Source: Paenibacillus popilliae ATCC 14706
Lineage (GTDB): Bacteria; Bacillota; Bacilli; Paenibacillales; Paenibacillaceae
Reading direction: 5' to 3'
NCBI RefSeq assembly: GCF_000315235.1
Contig: NZ_BALG01000133.1
Coordinates: 1-64,000, forward strand
DNA: 64,000 nt
Part shown: positions 9,324-18,380 of the stretch, in pieces
How the letters are laid out: every line of letters begins with the position of its first letter
How positions within the stretch are numbered: position 1 is the first letter of the stretch
The notes under the pieces: model-generated
Databases searched by the model: none
What the model saw: the letters and a program-made list of their open reading frames with translations, nothing else
What the model was told of the DNA's origin: nothing
Made by a program: the position numbers and the translations under genes

Positions 9324-10183
9324 GTGCGTATGTTCACTTCTACTGCTACGATGTTGTTCTGCTTCAAGTAATGGTCTACTTGAGCACGGTTCTCCCATGT
9401 TCCACTAATGATACAGGCCGGATTTCCATGCACTCGATCCGTTAATTGCAACGTAGGGGTAACTTGATACATACGCTCCAGTTCCTCCATACTTTTCAAT
9501 ACGATGGTCCAACTGGATGTTCTATGTTCCTGCGACAAAGATAAATGGCCATGCTCAATAAGGTATACTTTGTCACAGTATTGCTGAATCTCGCTTTTTT
9601 GATGAGAGACGAGGATAATCGCCGTCTTGCGTTGCACTTGTTCACTCCAAAGCTCATAAAACATCGTTAAGCCAGCTTCATCTAACCCATTTGTTGGTTC
9701 ATCGAGTAGCAACACTTGTGGTTGTTCCATGATGGCTTGGGCAATTCCGAGTCTTTGTCGCATTCCGACAGAATATGATTTTACTAATTTACGGTTGTTC
9801 GGATCAAGACCGACTTGTTGCATGCAGTCTGTAATCGTCTGCTTACTAATTTTATTTCTAATTCCAGCTAACATATATAGATTCTCAAAACCGGTGAACT
9901 GGGGCAAAAATGCCGGGTGCTCAATTAAAATACCAATCGAAGTCGGAATATTACCGACAAATCCGGGCTGTATTTTTTTTCTGTTTACATAAACCTCACC
10001 CTGATCCGCATAGATAATTCCGGCAATAATCCGTAATAACGTTGTTTTTCCACTGCCATTCTCTCCCGTTATGCCAACCGTTTCACCAGGCTGTACTTCC
10101 AAGTGAACATGCTGTAAAATCTGTTTACGACCGAGTTTTTTTGAGACCGTTTTTATTAAAATTCCTTTGCTTTCATATGGCAT
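9320..10183 (-). CDS. ABC transporter ATP-binding protein of module 1
   Basis: 287 residues. Walker A GENGSGKTT is at 40-48, the signature VGMRQRLGIAQAI follows, then Walker B VLLLDEPTNGLD and an H-loop LVSHQ, all intact. The C-terminus is about 70 residues longer than in a minimal ATPase of this class. It overlaps permease A by 11 bases and permease B by 4, so the operon is tightly packed. It is related to the ATPase at 30403 and nearly identical at its N-terminus to the truncated copy at 11772-11957. It belongs to the CcmA/BcrA-like class that drives ABC-2 permeases in peptide resistance or export. Confidence 0.9.
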   Translation of the reverse strand: MPYESKGILIKTVSKKLGRKQILQHVHLEVQPGETVGITGENGSGKTTLLRIIAGIIYADQGEVYVNRKKIQPGFVGNIPTSIGILIEHPAFLPQFTGFENLYMLAGIRNKISKQTITDCMQQVGLDPNNRKLVKSYSVGMRQRLGIAQAIMEQPQVLLLDEPTNGLDEAGLTMFYELWSEQVQRKTAIILVSHQKSEIQQYCDKVYLIEHGHLSLSQEHRTSSWTIVLKSMEELERMYQVTPTLQLTDRVHGNPACIISGTWENRAQVDHYLKQNNIVAVEVNIRT

Positions 10184-10952
10184 TTTGCGATTCCCTCACT
10201 TTGAATTTAACAGCATAGATACTGAATGTAATGATGACGAGTGATAGGGATATTCCTCCCCATACCATAGCAATTTCAAAGATACTATAATCGTTTCTTA
10301 ACATATATATCCCAAGTAGATCTAGAGGGGCATATCTAATTTTTGAAATAATATACAAAAAAAATTGCAGTATAAAAGCAAATAACCAAGGTAACGCCAC
10401 GACAAGATAAATGTTTGTTAGTAGGGTAGATAATGTAATTGAGAGGAAAGAAAAGCAGATAGCTGCCAATATCGTATTTAAAATAATTAGCAAAACATAG
10501 ACAAAAGGGTCTGCTTTGTAGAGATCAAGTGCATAAACAATCTGACTGTGGGAAATATCATAGATTGGATATCTTACCATTGCATAAGCCATGGCAATTA
10601 GTTCTGTCACACATACTAAAACAAAGGAACTAATGGCTGCTGATACAAGCTTACTCCCAATAAATTTCCAACAATTCGTTCTAATCATGACATAATTGTA
10701 AAATCCGGTCTTGCGATCCCATGCCAATGAATGACCAACCAATAAGGTTACAGCTAATGGGAATATTCCTGCAAGAAGAGCCTCTGCTCCAGCACCATGA
10801 GCGTAAAAGTATGCTGAGAAAAAGTTAGGGTGTATTGGATCAAAATAGGTTTCTAGTCCTTGAATAAAACATGCAATGATAATTATAAATGGAATTATAG
10901 AATACCACTTACAAAATATTCTAAATAACTCCATCTGTGCAATTTTTAACAA
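10173..10952 (-). CDS. Membrane permease subunit A of module 1
   Basis: 259 residues, six predicted membrane spans. Features include an N-terminal MELFRIFCKW amphipathic start, an FFSAYFYAHGAGAEALLAG loop, FPLAVTLLVGHSLAWDRKTG and a basic C-terminus. The same protein is encoded at 11947-12735 with many matching residues, and a distant counterpart lies at 32758 (VFPLIVMLICGDSLFIDYRT). The ATPase start lies inside its 3' end. ABC-2 family by topology. Together with the secreted protein upstream it marks the module. Confidence 0.78.
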   Translation of the reverse strand: MLKIAQMELFRIFCKWYSIIPFIIIIACFIQGLETYFDPIHPNFFSAYFYAHGAGAEALLAGIFPLAVTLLVGHSLAWDRKTGFYNYVMIRTNCWKFIGSKLVSAAISSFVLVCVTELIAMAYAMVRYPIYDISHSQIVYALDLYKADPFVYVLLIILNTILAAICFSFLSITLSTLLTNIYLVVALPWLFAFILQFFLYIISKIRYAPLDLLGIYMLRNDYSIFEIAMVWGGISLSLVIITFSIYAVKFKVRESQNAI

Positions 10953-11037
10953 CCTTAACTCACTCCAGTAACAATTTTAGTAGTCAAGCAAGGGGGTTAT
11001 TATAAAAACTCCCTTGCTTGACAGCAAACCAATAAAC

Positions 11038-11421
11038 TTATGGTGTCCAACTAAACGTACATTGAGTATCTACATAATTCCATAAAGAAGTTTCTAGCAT
11101 TAGCATAATGGTTTGACCTTTAGAAGCACTGCTATAAATATTTGTAGTATTGTATTCAGGTAATGCAGTTTCAGGGGAAATGTTATTTTTTGAAGAGTCA
11201 CAGATAGTACCAAAAATAGCTTTATCTTCTCCACCAATTGATCCCATTTCAACTACTTGCGTTGAGCCACTTGCAGGGTGACTATTTGAATACCAATTAC
11301 CACCTAATCTGGGAACTACTGGTGAAGATGGGCCATACTTTGTAGCAGCTAGTGCTGACCCGGCAGAAGTTAGTAATGCAATAGATAGACCCGTTGCCAC
11401 TAAACCTTTTTTCAGTTTCAT
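11038..11421 (-). CDS. Secreted protein of module 1 (unknown family, PRLGG...SWTP)
   Basis: 127 residues from ATG 11421 behind AAAGGAG. A clear Sec signal peptide MKLKKGLVATGLSIALL with an SALAA cleavage region is followed by a mature part of about 100 residues with VVPRLGGNWYSN, an ASGSTQVVEMGSIGG stretch, two Cys (in GTICDSS and DTQCTFSW) that could pair, and a C-terminal TFSWTP. It is the first gene of the operon, 85 bases before permease A. The unlinked gene at 29920 encodes a protein with the same plan (PRTGSW, TGSSQ, C-terminal SWAP). I do not know this family. An exported peptide or effector handled by the ABC transporter is plausible but unproven. Confidence 0.8.
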   Translation of the reverse strand: MKLKKGLVATGLSIALLTSAGSALAATKYGPSSPVVPRLGGNWYSNSHPASGSTQVVEMGSIGGEDKAIFGTICDSSKNNISPETALPEYNTTNIYSSASKGQTIMLMLETSLWNYVDTQCTFSWTP

Positions 11422-11546
11422 TTTTAAAATCTCCTTTCAGATATGAAATATATTAATAAAAATGTACAACCTAAGAAACATAAATCAAATGGATATAATC
11501 TATTGCCCAAAAAGGACTAAAAGCGAAACTATCAACTCACGCGGCC

Positions 11547-11678
11547 TCAATTGATTTCTCGACCAATCGTGGAAGGATGGCGGCCAAGTTTTTTGGCAAT
11601 TTCGCGTAAAGAGCATTTCATTTGTACAAGCAGTTCTAGTTTAGATCGTTCCGTTATGCTAAGATGTTTATAACCCAT
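11547..11678 (-). mobile_element. IS30-family transposase N-terminal relic
   Basis: About 43 residues from MGYKHLSITERSKLELLVQM through CSLREIAKKLGRHPSTIGRE, the IS30-type helix-turn-helix, and then a stop. The rest of the transposase is missing. It lies exactly between the decayed and intact copies of the secreted-protein/ABC module. Confidence 0.7.
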
Positions 11679-11771
11679 AATGAGATTCTCCTTGTGTAAT
11701 GGTGTGTGTGTGGTAACTCCCATTGTACACGAATCTTCCCTGGGCCATTTTTTTAGCTGTCGCACTTCATA

Positions 11772-11957
11772 TTACAATCCGTCGTTTACATAAACCTCAC
11801 CCTGATCCGCATAGATAAATTTTCCGCTGCCATTCTCCCCCGTAATGCCAACGGTTTCACCAGGCTGTACTTCCAAGTGAACATGCTGTAAAATCTGTTT
11901 ACGACCGAGTTTTTTTGAGACCGTTTTTATTAAAATTCCTTTGCTTTCATATGGCAT
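11772..11957 (-). pseudogene. Truncated ABC ATPase of the duplicated module
   Basis: The first 46 residues match the module-1 ATPase, up to GENGSGK. The next codons of Walker A (TTLLRIIAG in the intact copy) are missing, leaving GSGKFIYADQGEVYVN. The frame then ends after a few residues beside the IS30 relic. Loss of the phosphate-binding Thr and of everything beyond the first 60 residues means no function. Confidence 0.85.
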
Positions 11958-12735
11958 TTTGCGATTCCCTCACTTTGAATTTAACAGCAGCATAGATACT
12001 GAATGTAATGATGACGAGGAATAACGCTGTTCCCCCCCAAACAATAGCAATTTCAAAGATACTATAATGATAAGCGGTTCTTATCATGTATATCCCAAGC
12101 AAATCGAGAGGAGCATACTTGATTTCCGAAATAATATATAAGAAGAATTGCAGTAAAAAAGCAAATAACCACGGAAGCGCAACGACAAGATAAATGTTTG
12201 TTAGTAGGGTAGATAATGTAATCGAGAGGAAAGAGAAGCAGATAGCTGCTAGTACTGTATTAAAAATAATTAGCAAAATATAGACGAACGGCAATTCCTT
12301 GTACAAAGGTAGCGCATAAGCAATCTGAATATGTGAAATATCATAGGTTGGATATCTAAGCACGGCATAAGCGAAGGCTAACAATTCCGTTACGCATACC
12401 AAAATAAAGGAAGTAATAGCTGCGGCTATAAATTTACCCCCAATAAAACGGCGATAATTGGTTCTAATCAGTCCATAATTGTAAAATCCAGTCTTACGAT
12501 CCCACGCCAATGAATGACCAACCAATAAGGTTACAGCTAACGGGAATACTCCTGCAAGAAAACTATCTGCTCCAGCACCATGAGCGTAAAAATACGCTGA
12601 AAAAAAGTTAGGGTGTCGGGGACTGAAATAAGATTCCATCCCTATAATAAAAAAAGCAATAATAATCATAAATGGAACTATAAATGCCCACCTACAAAAC
12701 GTCCTAAACAGCTCCATCCGTACCATTTGTAACAA
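11947..12735 (-). CDS. Permease subunit A, duplicate copy
   Basis: 262 residues, full length, closely similar to 10173-10952, including YFYAHGAG, VTLLVGHSLAWDRKTGFYN and the identical C-terminus KFKVRESQNAI. It keeps an open frame although its ATPase partner is broken and the companion secreted gene has a stop, so it may be translated but orphaned. It could still serve the intact ATPase downstream. Confidence 0.7.
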   Translation of the reverse strand: MLQMVRMELFRTFCRWAFIVPFMIIIAFFIIGMESYFSPRHPNFFSAYFYAHGAGADSFLAGVFPLAVTLLVGHSLAWDRKTGFYNYGLIRTNYRRFIGGKFIAAAITSFILVCVTELLAFAYAVLRYPTYDISHIQIAYALPLYKELPFVYILLIIFNTVLAAICFSFLSITLSTLLTNIYLVVALPWLFAFLLQFFLYIISEIKYAPLDLLGIYMIRTAYHYSIFEIAIVWGGTALFLVIITFSIYAAVKFKVRESQNAI

Positions 12736-12816
12736 CCCTTAACTCACCCCAATACATAAATAAATTTAGTAAAGAGCAAGAGAACTTGTATCCGGTTCCC
12801 TTGCTCGACGGCAAAC

Positions 12817-13197
12817 TTAAGGTGTCCAACTAAATGTACACTGGGTATCTACAGGATTAAGTGCAGATGTTTCAAGCATAAGCATAATGTTTTGATTCCT
12901 ATATGCATCGCTATAAATATTTGTAGTGTTGTATTTCGGTAATGCCGTCTCATCGGAAATATTGTTTTTAGAAGTGTCATTGATTGTGCCGTAAATATCT
13001 TTATTCCCACCAATTGATCCCATTTCAACTACTTGCGTTGAGCCACTTGCAGGGTGACTATTTGAATACTAATTACCACCTAATCTGGGGACTACTGGTG
13101 AAGATGGGCCATACTTTGTAGCAGCTAGTGCTGACCCTGCAGAAGCTAGTAATGCAATAGATAGACCCGTTGCCACTAAACCTTTTTTCAGTTTCAT
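12817..13197 (-). pseudogene. Secreted protein of the duplicated module, amber-interrupted
   Basis: The ATG 13197 context, signal peptide and PRLGGN are the same as in the intact copy at 11038-11421. The next codon, TGG (Trp) in the intact gene, is TAG at 13069-13071. Downstream the frame continues unbroken to the same TFSWTP end, with scattered substitutions including loss of the first Cys (GTICDSS becomes GTINDTS). A single base change at the conserved Trp silences it unless suppressed. Confidence 0.85.
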
Positions 13198-13280
13198 TTT
13201 TAAAATCTCCTTTCAGAAATGAAATATATTAATAAACCAAAGAATATGGTAAACTTATCCTATGAGAAGATGGTGACCAT

Positions 13281-13440
13281 ATGGCCAAGGATAACCGAGT
13301 GATGTTACATGCTATGTTGTGGGTCACTAGAAGCGGGGCGCCGTAGTAAGACTTCTCTGAACATTGCAGTTCATGGCGGTGTACACTCATTTGCCGTTGG
13401 CATAAACGAACGTGCGATTGGTGGCTTTACAAGGATCGCT
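13281..13440 (+). mobile_element. IS5-family transposase scraps
   Basis: From ATG 13281 the frame reads DNRVMLHAMLWVTRSGAP, the N-terminal core of IS5/IS427-type transposases, then stops at 13346. Further on a different frame reads DWWLYKDRYRVE, matching the C-terminal DWWLYKERHLVE region of the same family. The middle is lost. Confidence 0.6.
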
Positions 13441-13469
13441 ATCGGGTTGAATATTCTACAGTAAATGTA

Positions 13470-13521
13470 AACTAGCCACTTGTTATGATGAAAAGCTAAG
13501 CTGTACATTTGCTAGTTTTTT
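13470..13521 (+). terminator. Possible terminator-like hairpin
   Basis: AACTAGC and GCTAGTT arms are followed by a T run. No intact gene precedes it on this strand; it may be left over from the IS5 element. Confidence 0.3.
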
Positions 13522-13677
13522 TATCCTTGCCTTCTCGTTGCAACTATTAACAATCTATACTATCGTATTGGGATAAGTATCATGAACTCATTGTATACTC
13601 GAAATATATGGTTTGTCAACCATAAAATGTAGTTAATTGGATCGGGACTGTTGGTTACTGTATCTTATTTGTTCCAC

Positions 13678-14622
13678 TCACGGTCTATACGTATGGCTGA
13701 TGGCTGCTTCCCGCCGCATGATCAGATTGTTGGCAATCAGCGCGCCGACGATAAGGAGTGAGCCGATAATCTCGGCTGCGGAGACCGTATAGCCCTGGAT
13801 GACCGAGATGACGAATGTCGTCGCAGGCACGAAGTTAATGAACAGCATGCCGTTCACCGAATTGAGGTGTTGAATGCCCTGTATCCAACTCAGCAGGGCG
13901 ATCAGACCCGCCACGACGATCATGAATAGCATTTCGGGAATGATCCGGACGACCTCGGATGCTTCCGGGACATCGAGGATGCCGACAAGCGTCAGGCCGA
14001 GGACGGCGGCCATCGTCGTCGCTCCCCCGTAGATGCAGGTCAGCGTAGCGAATCGAAGCGCTGACCAACCGGAGAATTGGCCGCTGCCGACGGAGAAGAC
14101 AACCCATCCAATAACGCCGGCGAATACCGATAGTAAGGGCAGCAGTTGCAGGCCGCCGTTCGCGAGGGCAGTAAACTCGCCCTTTGTGACGACGAAGAGC
14201 ACACCGATAAAGGCAACGGCAACACAGCCCAAGGTCCGGATATTCGGACGCTTGCGGGTCAGCGACCAGACGAGCAGCACGGCGATCATCGGCATGAACG
14301 ATTCCATGATGGATGCGAGCAGCACGCCGGATTTGCCCAATTGATGCTGGCCCCAGAAGACGCCAAAATTATATACCATAAAAGCGAGTGTTCCCAATCC
14401 CCACAGCTTCATGCCGTGGCCTTCGGTCCGGAAGGCTTTCTTGCCTTCCTTCCAGGCGAGCAGCAGAACCAGTAGCACGACGACAGCGCTATAGCGGATG
14501 CCGGAGAACCAGAACGGATCGATATGATGCAGCGCGCTCTCGGCGATAGGGAACATCGCTCCCCAAGCGATTGCGGAAAACAAACAATAGAAAGCGCCTT
14601 GCCAAAAACGGGACTTGCCCAT
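13678..14622 (-). CDS. EamA/DMT-family transporter
   Basis: 314 residues from ATG 14622, preferred over 14646 because AGGAGTG lies about 10 bases upstream. About ten hydrophobic segments form two EamA repeats; the first begins FYCLFSAIAWGAMFPIAE and contains GIRYSAVVVLLVLLLAW. Drug/metabolite transporters of this type export amino acids, nucleosides or other small metabolites across the cytoplasmic membrane. A LysR regulator is transcribed divergently 157 bases away, which suggests it controls this gene. Confidence 0.88.
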   Translation of the reverse strand: MGKSRFWQGAFYCLFSAIAWGAMFPIAESALHHIDPFWFSGIRYSAVVVLLVLLLAWKEGKKAFRTEGHGMKLWGLGTLAFMVYNFGVFWGQHQLGKSGVLLASIMESFMPMIAVLLVWSLTRKRPNIRTLGCVAVAFIGVLFVVTKGEFTALANGGLQLLPLLSVFAGVIGWVVFSVGSGQFSGWSALRFATLTCIYGGATTMAAVLGLTLVGILDVPEASEVVRIIPEMLFMIVVAGLIALLSWIQGIQHLNSVNGMLFINFVPATTFVISVIQGYTVSAAEIIGSLLIVGALIANNLIMRREAAISHTYRP

Positions 14623-14779
14623 GATATTTCTCACTCCTGTATGCACAATCTGAATAATAAGCAGCGGCTATCCTACATCATAATGCTGCTTAGCTATCTT
14701 GTAAAATAATTGAAAGTGATTTAAGATATCACTATTAATGTTACCTGAATCACCACGGGAACGGAGGGACAAGCCGGGG

Positions 14780-15670
14780 ATGGAAGTAAGCGATATACAT
14801 ATTTTTTTGGCCGTTGTCGAGCATGGCAGCGTAAGCCGGGCGGCTGAGGAGATGGGATACGTCCAGTCCAACGTGACCGCCCGCATCCGCCTGATGGAGC
14901 AGGAGATCGGATATCCGCTGTTCCACCGCCACCGCCGGGGCATGACCTTGAATGCGGAGGGACGGAAGCTGCTCTATTATGCGGAGCGTGTAGCCTTGCT
15001 CATGGCGGAGATAAAGAAGGCGTTCCAGGATCCCAACGATCCAAGCGGCTCCCTCCTTATCGGTTCGATCGAGACGGTCGTTGGGCTGCCTGATATTCTC
15101 AGCCTGTTCTACCGCAACCATCCGAAGGTCGAACTCTCGCTTGTGACGGGTGTGACCGAGAAGCTGATCGAAGAGGTGCTTGATTATCATTTGGACGGCG
15201 CATTCGTCTCCGGGCCGGTGAGCGCAGCCAATCTAGAGACGATTCCGGTTCTCGAGGAGGAGCTGGTGCTCGTCTGCGGACGGTACGCTTCGGAGGACAA
15301 GCTCGGCATGCCGCTTCCGTTCCGGGAGCTGCTGCATTTGCCGATACTTGTGTTCCAGCGCGGCTGCGGATACCGGGCGCAGCTCGAACGATGGCTGCAG
15401 CAGGAAGGCATTCAGCCGGCGAAGGTTATGGAGTTCGGCACGCTGGAGATGATTATCGGCACGGTTGCAGCTGGACTCGGCATTACCGTCGTGCCGCGGG
15501 CCGTCGTGAAGAATCAGGAGGCGGAGGGCTCGCTCCGCGTATTTCTGATTCCGCCTCCCTTCAACAAGGTCTCTGTCGTCTACATCCGCCGGGGAGACGC
15601 TTATCTGGGTGCCGTAGAGCAGAGATTTATCGAAGCGATCGGGGCGATTCGAAGTCGGCGAAGCGCGTGA
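14780..15670 (+). CDS. LysR-family transcriptional regulator
   Basis: 296 residues from ATG 14780 (ACGGAGGG upstream), giving the standard MEVSDIHIFLAVVEHGSVSR start. The N-terminal winged helix-turn-helix contains SRAAEEMGYVQSNVTARIRL. The C-terminal substrate-binding domain begins at about residue 88 (GSLLIGSIETVVG). Divergent arrangement with the EamA exporter is the classic LysR pattern; the inducer is unknown. Confidence 0.9.
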   Translation: MEVSDIHIFLAVVEHGSVSRAAEEMGYVQSNVTARIRLMEQEIGYPLFHRHRRGMTLNAEGRKLLYYAERVALLMAEIKKAFQDPNDPSGSLLIGSIETVVGLPDILSLFYRNHPKVELSLVTGVTEKLIEEVLDYHLDGAFVSGPVSAANLETIPVLEEELVLVCGRYASEDKLGMPLPFRELLHLPILVFQRGCGYRAQLERWLQQEGIQPAKVMEFGTLEMIIGTVAAGLGITVVPRAVVKNQEAEGSLRVFLIPPPFNKVSVVYIRRGDAYLGAVEQRFIEAIGAIRSRRSA

Positions 15671-15743
15671 GGCGAACGTGAACAAGCAGCGAATAGGGGA
15701 TGGAAATCCGGCCAGCGCGGCGAGAAGCGAATCTGCTTGAATA

Positions 15744-15785
15744 GAAGAAGGAGCGGCCCGTGGCACGCTCCTTCTTCGGTTCTAT
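15744..15785. terminator. Terminator between LysR and the feo operon
   Basis: A perfect 12-base inverted repeat, GAAGAAGGAGCG and CGCTCCTTCTTC, lies between the convergent LysR and feoB-associated genes. It is T-rich only on the plus side, so it mainly serves LysR. Confidence 0.7.
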
Positions 15786-15958
15786 TCGGTTAGCTTATGC
15801 TCCTGCTTCGGTACGGAAGCACAGCTTCCGGATGGGCAGGAGCGGTTCAGGGCGCATGCGGCGCAAGCGCCCTGCTTGCTTTTGCGGATATGTCGGATCA
15901 GCATCCAGCCGGAGTAGCCGAAAATAGCAGATACGAGGGCAATCTCGAACCAGGGCAT
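15782..15958 (-). CDS. FeoB-associated Cys-rich membrane protein
   Basis: 58 residues from the ATG that best fits the AAAGG site; two closer upstream ATGs leave too little spacing. One N-terminal membrane helix (EIALVSAIFGYSGWMLI), a basic stretch, then a Cys cluster CAACALNRSCPSGSC. This matches the small FeoB-associated family encoded after feoB in Firmicutes, thought to assist ferrous iron transport. It follows feoB by about 24 bases. Confidence 0.85.
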   Translation of the reverse strand: MPWFEIALVSAIFGYSGWMLIRHIRKSKQGACAACALNRSCPSGSCASVPKQEHKLTE

Positions 15959-15982
15959 CACCATCATCCTTTCTTACCTATA

Positions 15983-18085
15983 TTACCTATAGCCAAGCCA
16001 ATGTCCGACTGTTATTACAACCATCGCCGCCGCATAGGCGAGGACGAGTGAATAGCCGATTGAGAACCATGTCCATCGCCACGAAGCCGTCTCCTTGCGC
16101 AGAATGCCGACCGTCGCAAGACACGGGATGTACAGCAGCATGAACACGCAAAACGAATAAGCGGACAACGGCGTAAAGGCTTGGGCAATCTGTGACTGTA
16201 GTATCGCCTCATCTGGCGCATGATAGATGATGTTCATCGTAGACACGACGACTTCCTTGGCCAGGAACCCAGCCAACAGTGCGGCTCCAGCCTGCCATGT
16301 CCCGAATCCAAGCGGTGCGAGCAGTGGGGCGAGGAAGCCGCTGATCAGCGCCAAAAAGCTATCGTCCATCTCTACTCCCAGCCCGCCGGGGCCGGCGTAA
16401 GTGAGGAACCAGATCAGGACCGAGCCGCCCAGAATGAACGTGCCTGCTTTCCGGACGAAGCCCTTGCCCTTCTCCCATGTGCTGCGCAACAGTGTCTGCC
16501 ATTGCGGCATGCGGTAAGGCGGCAGCTCGACGACGAAGATGCTGTGTTCCTCCTTCATGAAGCGCTTGGTGAATAACTTGGCCAGCAGCAGCGACAGCAC
16601 AATGCTGAGCAGATACAGGCTGAGCACGACGAGCGCCTGATTCTCCCGGAAGAATATGCCGGCGAACAGCGCAAATACCGTTAACCGAGCAGAGCAGGAC
16701 ATGAGTGGGAGGAGCAGTATCGTGACCAGACGCTCCTTCGGCTGTTCGATGGTGCGCGCCGCCATTATGCCTGGCACATTGCAGCCGAAGCCAATGATGA
16801 ACGGGATGAACGCCTTGCCGTTCAGCCCGGCCGCTTCCATCAGCCGGTCCATAACGACGGTGACCCTGGCCATATAACCGGAATCTTCAATGAATGAGAT
16901 GAAGAGGAACAGCATAAATATTGGCGGCACGAACACCAATACGCCTCCGACCCCGGCGATAATGCCATCCTCTATCAGCGCATGTGTGAAGGAGGAGGCT
17001 CCTGCCGCATCCAGCAGCGCCGCTACGCCATCGGTCAGCGGCCCGGAGAAGAATGCGTCCAGCGCATCCGACATCGGCGAGCCGAACCAGTCGAAGGTGG
17101 CTTTGAAGGTCAGAAACATCATTAGAATAAATATTGGAATGCCGAGCCACCGATTCGTGACGATGTTATCGAGGCGCTCTGTCATGGTGCGCGCTTGCCG
17201 CGGCTCCGCATGGACGGATGAAGCGATGATCTGACGGATGAATTCCATCCGGATGCTGCGCAGCCGCTGCGGAAGATGAAGCGCCGCTCCGCTGTCCCGC
17301 AAGCGCTGCTCGGCCTCTTCGATAATGTGGCCGATCTGGCGGATGTGCTCCGTCCCTATCCGCGCTTGGACGGCTTGGCGGACCGTCTCGTTCTGCTCGA
17401 TATATTGCAGCGCCGTCCAGCGGAGTAGAGTGGTGTCATCACCGGGAAGAAGCGCGGCAATGCGTTCGATTGCCAGTTCCACCTCATCGCCGTAATTCAA
17501 TACGAGTGGGCTGCGCCGTGTGCCTGCATGCGCAAGCGGTGATGCTGGGCTGCTGCCAGATGCGTCTTGGCGAGCAGCGTCCTGCGGGGACATGCTCGCG
17601 TCCGCCTGCGGCTGCAGGCGCTCCAAAATGCTGGCAATCCCCTGCTTCTTGCGGGCGTTCACCGGAATGACCGGCACGTCGAGTGCGGCGCACAGCTTCG
17701 CCGGATCGACATGAACGCCTCTTCCGGCTGCCACGTCCGTCATATTGAGGGCGACATATACAGGTACGCCATACTCCAGCAGCTGCACAGTCAGCATGAG
17801 GTTGCGCTCTAATTGGGAGGCGTCGACGACATTGACAATGGCGTTCGGTCGCTCTTCCAGCAGATACTGCACGGCGACGCTCTCGTCTCTTGACATCGGA
17901 TGAAGCGAGTAGATACCCGGCAGATCAATCAGGGAACCTGCCTGACGATGCAGCCGCCCCACCTTTTTCTCCACGGTTACGCCTGTCCAGTTGCCGACGT
18001 ATTCGTATGAGCGGGTCAGGGCGTTGAACAGGGAAGTCTTGCCGGTGTTCGGGTTGCCGATCAGCGCGGTTGTCTGTGCGCTCAT
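15983..18085 (-). CDS. feoB: Ferrous iron transporter FeoB
   Basis: 700 residues. The N-terminal G domain shows G1 GNPNTGKTS (residues 11-19), DLPGIYSL as G3, and NMTD as G4. A helical regulatory domain follows, then a membrane domain with two Gate repeats (FVPPIFMLFLFISFIEDSGYMAR and a C-terminal GFLAKEVVVSTM). All landmarks are present and length is normal. It imports Fe2+ across the cytoplasmic membrane. It overlaps feoA by 4 bases and is followed by the Cys-rich partner. A Fur-type site upstream of feoA indicates iron repression. Confidence 0.95.
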   Translation of the reverse strand: MSAQTTALIGNPNTGKTSLFNALTRSYEYVGNWTGVTVEKKVGRLHRQAGSLIDLPGIYSLHPMSRDESVAVQYLLEERPNAIVNVVDASQLERNLMLTVQLLEYGVPVYVALNMTDVAAGRGVHVDPAKLCAALDVPVIPVNARKKQGIASILERLQPQADASMSPQDAARQDASGSSPASPLAHAGTRRSPLVLNYGDEVELAIERIAALLPGDDTTLLRWTALQYIEQNETVRQAVQARIGTEHIRQIGHIIEEAEQRLRDSGAALHLPQRLRSIRMEFIRQIIASSVHAEPRQARTMTERLDNIVTNRWLGIPIFILMMFLTFKATFDWFGSPMSDALDAFFSGPLTDGVAALLDAAGASSFTHALIEDGIIAGVGGVLVFVPPIFMLFLFISFIEDSGYMARVTVVMDRLMEAAGLNGKAFIPFIIGFGCNVPGIMAARTIEQPKERLVTILLLPLMSCSARLTVFALFAGIFFRENQALVVLSLYLLSIVLSLLLAKLFTKRFMKEEHSIFVVELPPYRMPQWQTLLRSTWEKGKGFVRKAGTFILGGSVLIWFLTYAGPGGLGVEMDDSFLALISGFLAPLLAPLGFGTWQAGAALLAGFLAKEVVVSTMNIIYHAPDEAILQSQIAQAFTPLSAYSFCVFMLLYIPCLATVGILRKETASWRWTWFSIGYSLVLAYAAAMVVITVGHWLGYR

Positions 18086-18354
18086 ACCGCATTCACCCCG
18101 ATACGCCGCGCCGAGGCGCGGCGTATACCGATCAACTGGCCATTCGCTTCGAGCGTGAGCGGTCCGCCAAGAAGGCCGGATTGCATGACCTGCACATGCG
18201 TGCCTTCCTCGACTCCGAGCTCCATCAAGCGCCGGCAGACGGCAGGATTGGCTTCGGACAGATCACAGATACAGCCTGACTGGCCAGGCTTGAGTTCGCA
18301 TAATGGGGTGGTTGATAGAGCAGGACGGGGATCATGATGGCCCATCGTGTTCAA
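18082..18354 (-). CDS. feoA: Ferrous iron transport protein FeoA
   Basis: 90 residues with an SH3-like fold: CICDLSEANPAVCRRLMELG and EEGTHVQVMQSGLLGGPLTL match FeoA. It is cytosolic and thought to modulate FeoB. The stop overlaps the feoB start, so the genes are translationally coupled. The N-terminal 25 residues are variable and the exact start is uncertain. Confidence 0.92.
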   Translation of the reverse strand: MNTMGHHDPRPALSTTPLCELKPGQSGCICDLSEANPAVCRRLMELGVEEGTHVQVMQSGLLGGPLTLEANGQLIGIRRASARRIGVNAV

Positions 18355-18380
18355 CCTTCTTTCTATACATCAAATAGTAA

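Noticed and set aside
11038-11421. Lactococcin 972-type bacteriocin assignment for the secreted proteins
   Set aside because: Signal peptide and size fit, and such bacteriocins have ABC partners, but the typical aromatic YYxxW-type C-terminus and the large immunity membrane protein are absent; the permeases are of a different kind.
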